The position numbers and the translations under genes were made by a program. The notes beneath the pieces were generated by a model that worked only from the letters and a program-made list of their open reading frames with translations, did no database searches and had not been told where the DNA came from. A stretch of DNA of 64,000 bases from Eucalyptus grandis (taxonomy: Eukaryota > Streptophyta > Magnoliopsida > Myrtales > Myrtaceae), in contig NC_052616.1 of assembly GCF_016545825.1 (NCBI RefSeq), positions 37,190,192 to 37,254,191 on the forward strand. Direction: 5' to 3'. Position 1 is the stretch's first letter; the number at the start of each line of letters is the position of its first letter. This document shows, in pieces, positions 11,035-21,635 of the stretch.

Positions 11035-14000
11035 TGTCACGCCCCGATCCTCGGACGCGTGCACATCCTTCTACTTGGTCGATTTTAGAATGCGATATCC
11101 CGGGACTATGTATCGCCGACCCTTTCTTTTTTTTTTTTATTAAGCACATGCGGAAGCAATTATAAATCCCCAGACAATAAAACAATGGGATAGAAAAGTA
11201 GGCCATATTTTTCATATTGAAATTCACGACCACACTTTCATTAACATCACCACTCATAGTATATTTACAATACTATTTACAGCATAAAAGTCTCAAACCT
11301 ATCTATACCAAGACAGGGTTCACAAAAGGGATGGGATCTCAATCCACATCCGGGTTACATTCAAGATCCTCTCTGGATCATCTTCTTCTTCAAAAGTCTT
11401 TCTCCCCTTCAGTTCCCCTTCCTTAGCTTCTCCTCGGGGTCCTGAAATGGTTATTCAATAACCAATGAGACCACGTCTCGGCGAGTCCTACCCACTAAGA
11501 CTCGATTAATAAACTAATACGCCATCCGGTTGCCTAAGCACAACACGAGTCGAGGACTTACCTTAGCCTCGGTTCCAACCTGCAATTCAAGGTTAAACAT
11601 AGATATTCAAACAATTCACGACATCCGATCAAGCATTGATCAATCGACTAAGTCGATTACATGTCGATCAGACCTCTCTGGGTCATTCCCACTCATACCA
11701 CGCTTTCTCCGTGGTGTACTCATTCACCAAATCACATGTGTTTCTCGGGCGTCGTTTTCGCCAATGACATACCGATCACCGACACCGTGCGTTCTTTAAG
11801 GCGCCGTTTTCTGATGATAACCTTGATCACCGAACCACGTGTCCTTTCAAGGGCGCCGTTTTCGCCAAGGTGACATCGGCTATAGACAACATCGTGCGTT
11901 CTTTAAGGCGCCGTTTTCACCAGTGATATTCCCATAATCACCGAACCACGTGTGTCTATAAGTCATTTACGTGCGTTCTTTAAGGCGCCGTTTTCGCCAG
12001 TGATACTTCCAATCACCGAACCACGTATGTCCAATAATATCGTACCTGATTGGTCTCACCATTCTCCCTACTATATAGCCCATCAACGTATCGGCGCTAT
12101 ATACCCATGCTTGGCCATTACCAATCAATAACTCAATAACAAACAATTTAAGACAATTCCTAAAATTCCACAATAAATTCAATTCCATACAACGTAGAGC
12201 TCAATTAAATAAACGGACTGCACCACGACAATCGGCACGAAATTCCGGTCACCGGCCATCCCGGTTGAATTTCCGGAAAAATAATTAATTAAATAAATAA
12301 ATTTCGAAAATAAATAAATAAACATTAAAAATCCAATTTAGGCCTATATTGCCTTATTGGAGCCCGAAACGGGTCGGGAAAAATCTCGAGATACATTCAA
12401 TAAATAACCAAACATTTCTACTTGCTAATAGCTAGGTCTAACCACCTAACATGCATTATTAAGTCACTAAATTAATTGTTCTAACCTAATCTAACCACCT
12501 AATTGCACTTAATTAAATCTAACCAACCTTAAGCATAATTAGCAAACTAATAAAGCATTAGTGAGTAAAACTCACTTGATCAAAAGCGGGTATCGGAACA
12601 CCGCGACGGCGACGCGATGGCGGCCGAAATCGGACTTTCGACGACACCGGCGTACTTGGACCGGGCCTTGGACTTGGCCCAACAAATCTCAGCTCAAGCT
12701 GAAACTTGTTACTGAAATGGACTAGGCCCAAAGCTGCAAAACTGAACTGGGCTTGAATCAAAACTGAATTGGGCCTGTCTTTGCTGGGCCCAAAAGACTG
12801 AAATTACTGGGCTTCTAATCCCATTTATGCTGGCCTAGAATCCAATGATTGTGGGCTGAACAAGAAAGCCCAATATGAGCTGCGATGGAAATGGAGGAGG
12901 ATCCGTGGCCTGGTCTTCGCTAGGCTTGATGGACTGGCTTGTTGCGGCTGATCCACGAATTGAAGAAGACGCGGGCGAAGAAGGGAGCAACTCCTGGCGT
13001 CTTCGGTGGACGAGCGGAACCAAGAAGCTTCGGTGGAACTTGATCTTCACGGATGAGGCGGCTTCACTTCGGTCTTCAACTCAGCTGTGTTGACCGAAAC
13101 AAGAAATGATGCGGCCAAGTGGCAGCAAAACCAAGCTGCTCGGTGGAGAAGGCGTGGGCTTCTAGCGGTCAATCCATGGCTTCGCTGGTTCATTTGTTGA
13201 CTGAAGCAAAAGGAGGAGCGGGCAGGTGGCGCGGATGAGGGGCAGCTTCTTCAGTGGTGATGCTCGGTCAACAATTGCTCCGCTCGGTGGAGAATTGACC
13301 GAGATGATGTGCGGAGGCTTGGACGTCGCTGCAGTGGGGTTCAATGGAGCTGAAGACACGCGGCCACAAGGTCAACAAAATAGGAAATTGGCTGGCTTCA
13401 GCGGAGTCTTCAGTCAGCAAGGCTTCGTGCGCGGCAGCTGGAAGACTCGGGTGGAGTTTCGAAGGTCAACAAACTACCCTTGAAGAATCGAGGTTGACTG
13501 GAGCAAACGGAGGAGTCTTCGTTGGGTCTTCACGCCGCTGGAGAAGACACGAAGCTCTGCACGCGGTTAACGATCTTGTTGCTGCTGATGTCTCGGTCCT
13601 CAAGCGGCAGAAATTCTCGGCAGAATGGAGCTTGTCGCACAAAGAAATGAGAAGGGAGAGAGAAGTAGTTCACGGCAGCTTGGGGAAGAGGATGAGGGAG
13701 AGGTGGGGCCTTAGCTTGATATTTTGCAAGAATATCTCCAAAAACAATTCTCAGCCAAGATAATTTCCTTGGCTTCATGATGACCTCTCAAGAACTCTTC
13801 AGAAGCCAAATGGTCCAAATGTTGTGGTAGGTAGGTGGGGCTACAATTTTAAAAATCTCGAACTGATCAATTGGACATTCATCCCATCCAAATTTCATTT
13901 CAATTGGCCCTCACAAAATCAATTGGTCATCCATCAATTACTTCGGCATTTTTCCTCACTCAAGGATCCACCAATAAATCAATTTAAAGTCCAAATTACT

Positions 14001-14815
14001 GCTGCCCTCCTTTAAATCCGAATTTCATAATTTAGCTTTAATTCCTCACTCAATTTTCCAAATTGAGATCCATTTCCACGTAGAAAATCCCAAGAATTTT
14101 CTGTAAATCTCCGACACACGGGCTCAACCCGAAAGTCAAATTTCCCCTTAATTTAGCCAATCCGAACTTCGGCCAAACTTCCACGACGTCCGAACCCAAT
14201 TTCCGTAAAAATCTCGGGATCTCCGAAAAATCTTCTGAGACCGAGTTGACGTTCCTAAAATAGCTTGTGACATCACCGAACTTTCGATTTTGAAATCGAC
14301 TCAAATCGACGGTTAATTTCACTCGGTGTGCTTTTAGTGTGACCTAGACTACCGGGTAGTTTTCAGAACTTTTTAGGGCAATTGACTCGTGGTCGATTTT
14401 CTTCGAGCCACAATGAACCCACTCGACACATTGGCGACTCTCGGTGTCGTGAAAATCTCGAGGGCTCGATTACCAACACGGGTACCAAAACGACGAAAAT
14501 CAAATTAGTGCCGGTCGACGAGAATTTTCCAATTTAGTGGAGTCACCCACGATCGGCCACACATCTCGGTCGAACCGACCTATCTACGATCTCAATTCGA
14601 TCTTTAAGCGTAGTAATGACCTCTAAAGATGAACACGGTCGAGAAGCCGCTTACGGTCGAATTCTCAAGTCTATTGCCTTAATATTCTTTAATGGCATAC
14701 CCAGCTAGTCTAGTTATCTCGAGAGTGATCAGCTCTGAGAACAACCCTATAGACACGCCAATGAAATGCCCGATTAATTTAATAGAAAACAATACTGAAA
14801 ATTCTGGATGTCACA
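11035..14815 (-). repeat. 5' LTR of gypsy copy B (3781 bp)
   Basis: On the minus strand it runs from TGTGACATCC (14815) to GGCGTGACA (11035). It matches the middle LTR over its whole length (3781 against 3784 bases). Differences are small and patchy: the block 13010-13650 looks identical to 4880-5520, while 11300-12050 and 13690-14660 carry many one- to three-base differences at CG, CAG and CTG sites. The right edge abuts the inverted repeat of the MULE. Confidence 0.93.
11720..12030. repeat. LTR-internal minisatellite with G-box-like cores (copy B)
   Basis: This is the counterpart of the array at 3590-3905: repeated ACCGAACCACGTG and GGCGCCGTTTTC blocks. One unit differs from the other LTR (CTGATGATAA near 11812 against CACCAATGATAA), so copy number and unit sequence are largely but not perfectly conserved. 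Confidence 0.72.
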
Positions 14816-14820
14816 AGTAC
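14816..14820. other. Candidate 5-bp target-site duplication of the gypsy insertion (agtac)
   Basis: These five bases separate the LTR terminus (14815) from the first base of the MULE inverted repeat that matches the other MULE end (14821). Gypsy integrases make 5-bp duplications; the partner copy should lie at the far end of the array, left of this window, so it cannot be confirmed here. Confidence 0.45.
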
Positions 14821-14959
14821 ACTAATGGTGCCAAAAGTTGTGTACGGCGCTCACTTTGGTGCCAAAAGTTTCCGTCGGATCACTTAAGTGCCAAATCGGA
14901 GGAAAAAACGATCACTTTGGTGCCACCGGTAGAAATTCCGGCCAAAATAAATACGTGGC
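14821..14959 (+). repeat. Left terminal inverted repeat of the MULE
   Basis: It contains three spaced copies of a GTGCCAAAAGT/AAGTGCCAAA-like phrase and CACTTTGGTGCCA. It matches the reverse complement of 21497-21635 through CACGTGGC-like text at its inner edge (ACGTGGC in both). Such repeated GTGCCA phrases in MULE ends are candidate transposase-binding sites. Confidence 0.9.
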
Positions 14960-15046
14960 CTTTATATTTAAAAAAAAAAAATCGACGTGGCTTAAGATTG
15001 TCCACGGTGGATAGCATAAAACGACGCCGTTGTCCTTTCTTCGTAA

Positions 15047-15062
15047 GAAACGACGTCGTTTC
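15047..15062. repeat. Perfect 16-bp palindrome GAAACGACGTCGTTTC
   Basis: It is a perfect inverted repeat centred on ACGT, with imperfect relatives nearby (AAACGACGCCGTT near 15019, AACAACGTCGTT near 15117) and one on the other side of the element (AAACGGCATCGTTTT near 21419). It may be a subterminal protein-binding motif of the MULE. Confidence 0.6.
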
Positions 15063-15190
15063 TTGCCATCCATCGTGGATTGACATAAGAAAACGCCGCC
15101 TTGCTCCATAGCAAAAAACAACGTCGTTGCAGAGGGAGTAAAATAGGGTTCGTATACGGGTCTTCTCGACGCCGGCCGTAGCTTGCTCAC

Positions 15191-15250
15191 CCACCGTCGT
15201 TCACCCACCGCCGTTCGCTCGCCCGCCGTCGCTCGCCTGTCGTCGCTCGG
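15191..15250 (+). repeat. Short CCGTCGTTCACC-type tandem repeat
   Basis: About five degenerate 12-base units (CCACCGTCGTTC, CCACCGCCGTTC, GCCCGCCGTCGC, and so on) lie between the left inverted repeat and the transposase. The segment is GC-rich against an AT-rich neighbourhood and could be part of the transposase promoter/leader. No TATA box was recognised with confidence. Confidence 0.55.
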
Positions 15251-15814
15251 CCATTGCTGTAGTTACACCGTCGTTCACGATCGTTCGGGTTTGTCATGTT
15301 CTCTACGTGGATCAATTTTGCGAAAATTTAGGGTTCCGAATGGCAAGTTAGGGCAAGGAAGGCAAATTGAGGGCTCGGCTCGGGGGGGAAAGTAGGGGAA
15401 AAGTGGTGGGGATGTCACTTTTATGGGGATGGAATAGAGAAATTGATTCTTTCATCGTTCGTTCGCTTTCTGTTGTGGGGACCGAATAGAAAAACAGGGT
15501 ACTGAGGGGCTTGACTCGGATGGAAACAATGGTGGGACCGAATTTGTTTATTTAATTAATTGGACTGCTTTTGTTGGGGGGACCGAATGTGAATGTGATG
15601 AAATTGAAAAATGGGTGGTGGGGACCTCACTTTGTTTATTTAATTCGGTTTCTTTTGTTTCTGTAAATGCACTGAATTTGGGAGATTTTAGTCGCATTTG
15701 TTCCTTGACAACAAAACGACAAGAACATGCATGTAAAGTTGCCGATTCTGTCACGTGTTTCCAACAAAACGACAATAACTCTTTTTTTTTTTTTCCATTG
15801 GGTGCAGCATCGAC

Positions 15815-18800
15815 ATGGATGCAAATCAGGTAGGCGTCATTGTTTGCTATGGTGGAGAGTTTGTTATTGGCATTGAAGATTGGGAATATAGTGGTGGAAA
15901 TGAAGGTACTATTTATGTCAATGTTTGGAAGCCATCATATATTGATTTTATGAGGGATTTGGTATATTTTTTACGATGCAAAGTGCAAAAACTACATTAC
16001 TGTGTTCGGGAAAGAATTGAAGGATGGGTTGAGATTTTTTAATGACGATAATGGTATTAAGGATATCATTTACCATTATCTTCACGGTGAAGAAGCTAAG
16101 GTATATGTTGAGTATTATAGTGAGGGTGAGGATGAGGATGAGGATGGGGATGAGCAGACCACCACTGAAGGAGGAGAAGTGAGGGATCCTATTCAAGCGA
16201 GTAATGAGGTTGGGGATGAGTTTAGGTTAGATGGAGGGCAAAATGATAGGGAGATAAGTCATATTGATAGAGATGAACAAAGAGGGAGATGTCCTGAAAT
16301 CTTGGATGAAGACTTCATTGGATTAGAATGGGAAATTGCTTTATCTAGTGAATCGGAAGATGAATGTTTGGTTGTAGTAAATTTCCCAAGTGACGAAGAT
16401 GATGATGAACTCGCACAAGTCAAGAAAAAGCAAAGGGAATTTCTGAGAAAAAAACTTGCAGCTTCAGCAAGAAGGCCCGAGTCAGTAAATAGGGATGGAG
16501 ATCCAGCTGAGGGTAATAGAAGTGAAGATGAAGAAAGCTGTGGCAATGAAGTTGCTGGTTCGGAAAATGAGCTTGACAATGATGATGAAGAACTTGCTCC
16601 TCGAAGAAAAAGTAAGTACCCTTGTTATGATCCGACTGTTGATAAACCTGTTTTGTCGGTGGGCATGAGATTTGATGATGCCAAACAGTTCAAGGAAGCT
16701 ATTGTAAAGAACTCAATTGGTGAACAGAGGAGTGTTAACTTCATTAGAAACACGAAGGAGTTTGTGAGAGCTAAGTGCTCACAAGCTAATTGTTCGTGGA
16801 AACTCTATGCTGCGCTTAGTAAGAATGGGTCATTCCAGATTAGGTCTTTTCGGGAGGAGCATACTTGTCCAATTATCTTTAACAATAAAAGGGTAACAAG
16901 TGTGTGGTTATCAAAGCATTTTTTCAATACTATCAAAGCAATGCCCGAGATCAAGAGTCCTCAATTTCAACAGTTAGTGAAGGAGCAAGTGGGGGTTAAT
17001 GTGTCGAGGAATCAATGTAAGAGAGCGAAGATGAGGGTGATGAAGATATTGATGGGTGGGTATAAGGAAGAATATGCGCAAGTATGGGATTATGCTGGTG
17101 AATGTATGTTTCAAAACCCATCTAGTAGGGTATATGTAGAGGTTGTGGAGAGGCCACTCCCTGATCTTGGGCCTAGATTTGATAGATTTTATGTCTGTTT
17201 TGATGCATGCAAACGGGGCTTCTTGGCTGGTTGTAGAAGAGTTATAGGATTGGATGGATGCTTTCTAAAGGGTTTATGCAAGGGAGAGTTGTTGGCTGCT
17301 GTGGGGAGAGATGCCAATAATCAAATGTTCCCGATAGCGTGGGCAGTGGTAAAGATAGAGAACAAGGATATTTGGTCCTGGTTCCTAAAAAATTTAATGG
17401 CTGACCTTGAGATAACCGATGGGGAGGATGGGCATTCATGAGCGACCAACGAAGGTAATTTCATTGTCAATTATAATATATTCCCTTTTAAAAATTTTCA
17501 CTTGCATATTTTTCTTGACTTGTATTTATTGGTTTGAATTTTTGTAGGGACTTATTCCTGCATTGGCTGAATTGATGCCACATGCTGAGCATAGAATGTG
17601 CGCGAGGCACATATATGCAAACTGGTCAAGGAACTTCAAAGGAGAAAGGCTATAGAAGCAATTCTGGCAGATAGCAAAGAGTACGAATATGGCTGATTTC
17701 AGATTAGCCAAACAAGGATTGTTGCAGTTGACAAAGGACGGTTTTGATGCACTATTCCATACGAAGCTAAGCACGGTGTCGAGCCTTCTTCAGCGAAGAT
17801 TTCAAATGCGATATCATTGATAACAACCTCGGTGAAGCTTTCAATGGTAGAATTTTAGAGGCCAGTGCAAACCAATCATCAGCATGCTTGATGATATTCG
17901 AGTTATGGTTATGACTAGACTTGCATAGGCAAAGAGATGAGCCTACAAAATGGAGTAGAGACTGTGGCCCTAGGATTGTGAAGAGATTGGATGCAAATAT
18001 TGCTGCTAGTAGGTTACGCCATCCAGGTTTGGAATGGAGATAATGGATATGAGATTATTCAAAATCAGGATAAGTATGTTGTCAACTGGATAGAAGAAAG
18101 TGTTCATGCCGAGCTCGGCAACCGAATGGAATTCCCTTGTGTCCATGCCATTTGTGCTATTCAGATGAAGCAAGAAAACCAGATGATTACCTACATGATT
18201 GGTACAAAAAAGCTCATACCTTGCTTCATACCAATTCATGATGCAGCCTATCGAAGCAGCAAATTTTGGGAGCCAACAAATCATGAAAGTCCTCTACCTT
18301 TACCGCTGAAGAAGCAAATAGGAAGGCCAAAAAGAGACGAAGAATGCAGGGAAGAGGCATCAAGTCAAAGGATGAGTAGGACTGGATCAAAGATGAAATG
18401 CTCCTATTGCAGCAAGGAAGGGCACAATAAGAAAGGTTGTGAGCTGAAAAAGCAGCATCAACAACAAGATGTAATGGATGATTCAGTGCCAGGGACAGGA
18501 CCTGCGAAGAAACTCTTGTTGGGCCTATTGAAGGGAGGACGAAGGCCCCGTTGTAATTCCCTGCGAAGGGCAAACAGAAAGCCATGTTGTAAGGTAAGTA
18601 TCCTCTTGGTCTTAGTAACTTTACAGTACTTATTCGATAGTACCGGTGGTCATAATCCTAATATAGTCCATTGTTGTAAGGCCTACTAAAGGGCCAAAAA
18701 AGGCCCCGTTGTAGGCTCAAGTGTGGATAGGGACTAGAATGGGCAAGACAAAGCAACAACAACAACCGAGTCCTTGTTGAGCAAACAAGAAAAAATATCC

Positions 18801-19473
18801 TGTAAGTTGTACATCGCTGTGTTTGGTTTTTTATAGGCTAAAATTTACATTTGTTATGTGTTTATCGGGTCGGAAGACGAGCAACGCACAAGTTGCGAGA
18901 GGTTGCTACAAGGATTATTGCTGCTGAAAATGATGCACCACAATGAACAAGAGGGGCTCTTGGGAAAAGTTTAAGGCAATATGGTTATGGGATTTACACG
19001 GATGAACGTCTTGGAATGACCATTTTGAATGTAAGATTTATAGGCCTCATGCATTTAATTTGTTATATTTCAATTCATCCGGTTGACAATATCACTATGT
19101 TTTTGTAGCACGGGAGAACTTCGGAGGTACTTCTCTCTCAAGGTGGGCCAACTCAAGAATCAAGGGCGCAGCCAAAGAAGAGTGATCCAAAGAAGAAGAA
19201 GACATCGGGTACAGCTGCGAAACAACCATCCAAAAAGAACCCAGCACAGTTCCATCTCAACCAACGATTGGGAGCAATAGTGATGATATGGACCAACACA
19301 TGACACGTGGTAGAACAAAAATAGCCGCCGTCAAAAACAAGGACAAGGACAATAAGGTGATAGAAAGCCCAACTAAAGAACCTGCACGACTAGTTCGAAA
19401 GAGTGCTCGGATTATGAATCAATTCAAAGCTCCAAGAGGAAAAGGAGATGAAGGTGTTGTCAATATTGACTGA
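15815..19473 (+). pseudogene. MuDR-family MULE transposase, frameshifted
   Basis: The best frame (16002-17441, 479 codons) has an acidic N-terminal stretch, the Mutator DNA-binding domain (RFDDAKQFKEAI... with CSQANC and EEHTC), and the start of the MULE catalytic domain with its first Asp at residue 418 (IGLDGCFLKG). The true N-terminus starts at 15815 (MDANQVGVIVCYGGEF) and joins after a one-base slip near 16000. The catalytic domain resumes beyond another slip near 17430 (AFMSDQ) and a gt...ag intron (17455-17547), giving LIPALAELMPHAEHRMCARH. A SWIM zinc finger near 18101-18160 has its CxC (18101-18109) and PCVHAIC in different frames. A CCHC knuckle (CSYCSKEGHNKKGC, 18399-18440) follows, then a basic tail ending at 19473. 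At least one further stop lies in the middle (TAG at about 17653). Confidence 0.9.
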
Positions 19474-20230
19474 TGGGAGGGAGGGTGCTGGACATGGTCT
19501 CTTTTTATGTGATGTTGGACATGATTTTTTCATGTGATGCTGGACATGGTCTTTTTCTTGTTATCTTCTTTTTTAGGAGTGTGCTGGATTGATGGTAGTT
19601 GTTGCTCGCAATGCCATTGTTTTTTTTTTTAAGAGAGTGTTGAACTCTCGATGCTTGGGAGTGAAGTTAGACATGCTTTTCTTTTCTTTTGTAAACAATC
19701 AATCAATGTTAATGGCAAGTACTGGAATGACTATTCATTTTTCTTTGTGTTGGTTTCGGCTAGAATGCTAGCAAGTCAGTTATGCTACTGTTGCTGTATA
19801 TTTTATTTTTGCTGTTACTGCAATGTTGCTGTTGCTGCACTGTTGCTGTTGCTGCACTGTTGCTGTTGCTGCACTGTTGTTGTCAGCATTGTTGGTTAAA
19901 GTTGTGGATTATAATGAAATTTGTTGCTGTCAGCATTGCTGCACTGTTATTCTTGTGCTGCATTGTTGCTGATTATATGTGTTGCATCTGGGCTGGTGTA
20001 AGAAGATGCACCAGTAACTCAACTGGTGCAAGAACAAGGTGCAAGAACAATGTGCATTTGGAATGTGACGTTTGGCACTAACATGTTCTTTTAAAAAACT
20101 TGTGCAACGTAAGTGATCACTTTGTAATCGCGACGGCACTTAAATGATCACTTTCATAAAAACTTGGCACTTAAATGATCACTTTCATAAAAACTCGGTA
20201 CTCAAGTGATCACTATTTACAACTTATGAC
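19474..20230 (+). other. MULE intergenic region with inner TIR-like repeats
   Basis: No gene is seen. The region holds the 3' end of the transposase unit, a TTGCTG repeat, and at 20110-20230 four phrases of the type TAAATGATCACTTTCATAAAAACTT. These echo the CACTTAAGTG phrases of the terminal repeats, so the inner edge may be a rearranged inverted-repeat end. Confidence 0.6.
19809..19885 (+). repeat. TTGCTG/TTGCTGCACTG minisatellite
   Basis: Tandem TTGCTG units are interrupted by CACTG in a regular 17-base pattern. It encodes Cys-rich or Leu-rich shadow frames that are not genes. Confidence 0.85.
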
Positions 20231-20337
20231 ACTGAAATGGTCAATCGTGAATTTGCCACCATCCTTTAATTTCGGCCATGGTTTACAGTTGCAGCAAACC
20301 AGCAAACTAGCAAACCAGCAAACCAGCGAACTATTAC

Positions 20338-20565
20338 CAAATAAAAAATGCAGCAAACCATCATCAAATAAAAAAATGCAGCAAACCATCACCAAATAAA
20401 AAAATGCAGCAAACCATCATCAAATAAAAAAATGCAGCAAACCATTACCAAAAGCTTTCAATGCAGCAAACCATTATCTAATAAAAAATGCAGCAAACAT
20501 TACAAAAAGCTTTCAATGCAGCAAAGCATTACCAAATAAAAAATGCAGCAAACCATTATATTTGA
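20338..20565. repeat. About 28-bp tandem repeat (AAATGCAGCAAACCAT)
   Basis: Eight to nine degenerate units share ATGCAGCAAACCATYA followed by AAATAAAAAA or AAAGCTTTCA. The two spacer types alternate in the right half, which points to a higher-order unit. It lies downstream (3') of the GRF ORF at 20810. Confidence 0.85.
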
Positions 20566-20809
20566 AGCAAAAACTAACCAAAACAAACATTGACAATACA
20601 CAACTAAACAACAAAACTTTTAAGTGCTCACAACTAATGCATTCCAAGTCCAACCTTGCATTTCTACCCATAGATTACAACAACAAAACATTCTGCTCCA
20701 TACAATAATTGTAGCAAACCAAAAAACACATTTTACTTATAAACAATCCAATACAAGTGCATATTCCACGTCTTCGACTATGGTAGACATACAAACTTCT
20801 TCTCATTAC

Positions 20810-21241
20810 TCACTTTACATTTGAATAAACTACCCAAGAGAATAAGAACACAATCAACGCTCGATAAAAGTTTCTTTCGATGTTCAGCCTTGAAACCTCC
20901 CTCTTCAAATGGTCCACCAAAGATGTTAAACCCTTCATTTGAGCTTGCATTGAGTCGACATCCTCCAACTCGTCCATTAACATAGGTGAAGGTTGATTTC
21001 GGCCTTCAAGTAACTCCAATATCACCTCTGTCGCTCGATCAGAGAATTTTCTATCAATCCATTTGAAATATTGGCACTTCGAGCCTTCTCTATATCTGCC
21101 GCACCCATGGAATCTTCTCCCGGGATTCAACCGAGTCCAAGATGTTCTTCTCGGACTCGGTAACCCACAATAACAGTAATACTCACCATCTACTTCACTT
21201 TTCTTATAGGAATGTGAGCCGCTGAAGCTTTTGTCCTCCAT
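20810..21241 (-). CDS. Small GRF-type zinc-finger protein with coiled coil and C-terminal membrane segment (MULE-borne)
   Basis: The ATG at 21239-21241 opens 143 codons. Residues 22-65 form a GRF zinc finger: C23 and C25 in YCYCGLP, the family signature GRRF (41-44), C47 and C56, then FKWID. Residues 92-123 are heptad-like (LTSLVDHLKREVSRLN), consistent with a coiled coil. Residues 128-140 (RALIVFLFSWVVY) are hydrophobic and could anchor the C-terminus in a membrane. GRF fingers are linked to nucleic-acid binding in other proteins. The frame has no break, unlike the transposase that faces it. A longer frame upstream lacks an ATG, so I chose the first ATG. It sits wholly inside the MULE ends, so it is an accessory ORF or a captured host gene. 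Its function is unknown to me. Confidence 0.78.
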   Translation of the reverse strand: MEDKSFSGSHSYKKSEVDGEYYCYCGLPSPRRTSWTRLNPGRRFHGCGRYREGSKCQYFKWIDRKFSDRATEVILELLEGRNQPSPMLMDELEDVDSMQAQMKGLTSLVDHLKREVSRLNIERNFYRALIVFLFSWVVYSNVK

Positions 21242-21299
21242 TTGCAAGAGCGAGCTGATAACTTTGGGAGAAAATCGAAGTATGTACTCGAAATGATCG

Positions 21300-21397
21300 A
21301 ATTGGGGATTTAGGGTTTTCAACTTCCGGTTCTAATCGAAATTGGGGATTTAGGGTTTTCAACTTCCGGTTCTAATCGAAATTGGGGATTTAGGGTT
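21300..21397. repeat. 40-bp direct repeat, 2.45 units, upstream of the GRF ORF
   Basis: Units start at 21300, 21340 and 21380 (partial). Each contains GGGGATTTAGGGTTTTCAAC; on the minus strand the text reads AACCCTAAATCCCC, a telomere-box-like (AACCCTA) element. It lies 60-160 bases upstream of the GRF ORF start, so it is in its presumed 5' leader or promoter. Confidence 0.85.
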
Positions 21398-21496
21398 TCT
21401 TATTTGGGGAAAAACGGTAAACGGCATCGTTTTGTTTTTTGTATGCTGATTGTATTCTCCGGCGATCCACGTCGGCGTCAAAAATTAATAAAAAAC

Positions 21497-21635
21497 TGCC
21501 ACGTCGGATTTCCGGCCAACCAAATCGGCGATGGCACCAAAGTGATCATTTTTCAAAATTTTTGGCACTTAAGTGATTCGATGGAAACTTTTGGCACCAA
21601 AGTGAGCGCCGTACACAACTTTTGGCACCATTAGT
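21497..21635 (-). repeat. Right terminal inverted repeat of the MULE
   Basis: It is the reverse complement partner of 14821-14959. The outermost 40 or so bases are identical and drift increases inward. Right-flanking DNA (CTACTTCTCC...) is not a repeat of the DNA left of 14821. Confidence 0.9.

Larger units (their letters stand above)
14821..21635. mobile_element. Mutator-like transposon (MULE), 6.8 kb
   Basis: The two ends are inverted copies: 14821-14959 begins ACTAATGGTGCCAAAAGTTG and 21635-21497 on the opposite strand begins the same way, staying alignable for about 140 bases with the internal motif CACTTAAGTGCCAAA. Inside lie a MuDR-family transposase remnant (+) and a GRF zinc-finger ORF (-). 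Long inverted repeats plus a MULE-domain transposase define the superfamily. A 9-bp target duplication was not found next to the ends, probably because the gypsy array inserted at the left end and displaced it. Subterminal DNA contains repeats (15047-15062, 15191-15250, 20110-20230). Confidence 0.92.

Noticed and set aside
21242..21322. N-terminal extension of the GRF ORF to 170 codons
   Set aside because: The extension starts with TTG and lies within the 40-bp repeat. The first ATG is at 21239-21241 and leaves the whole zinc finger intact.
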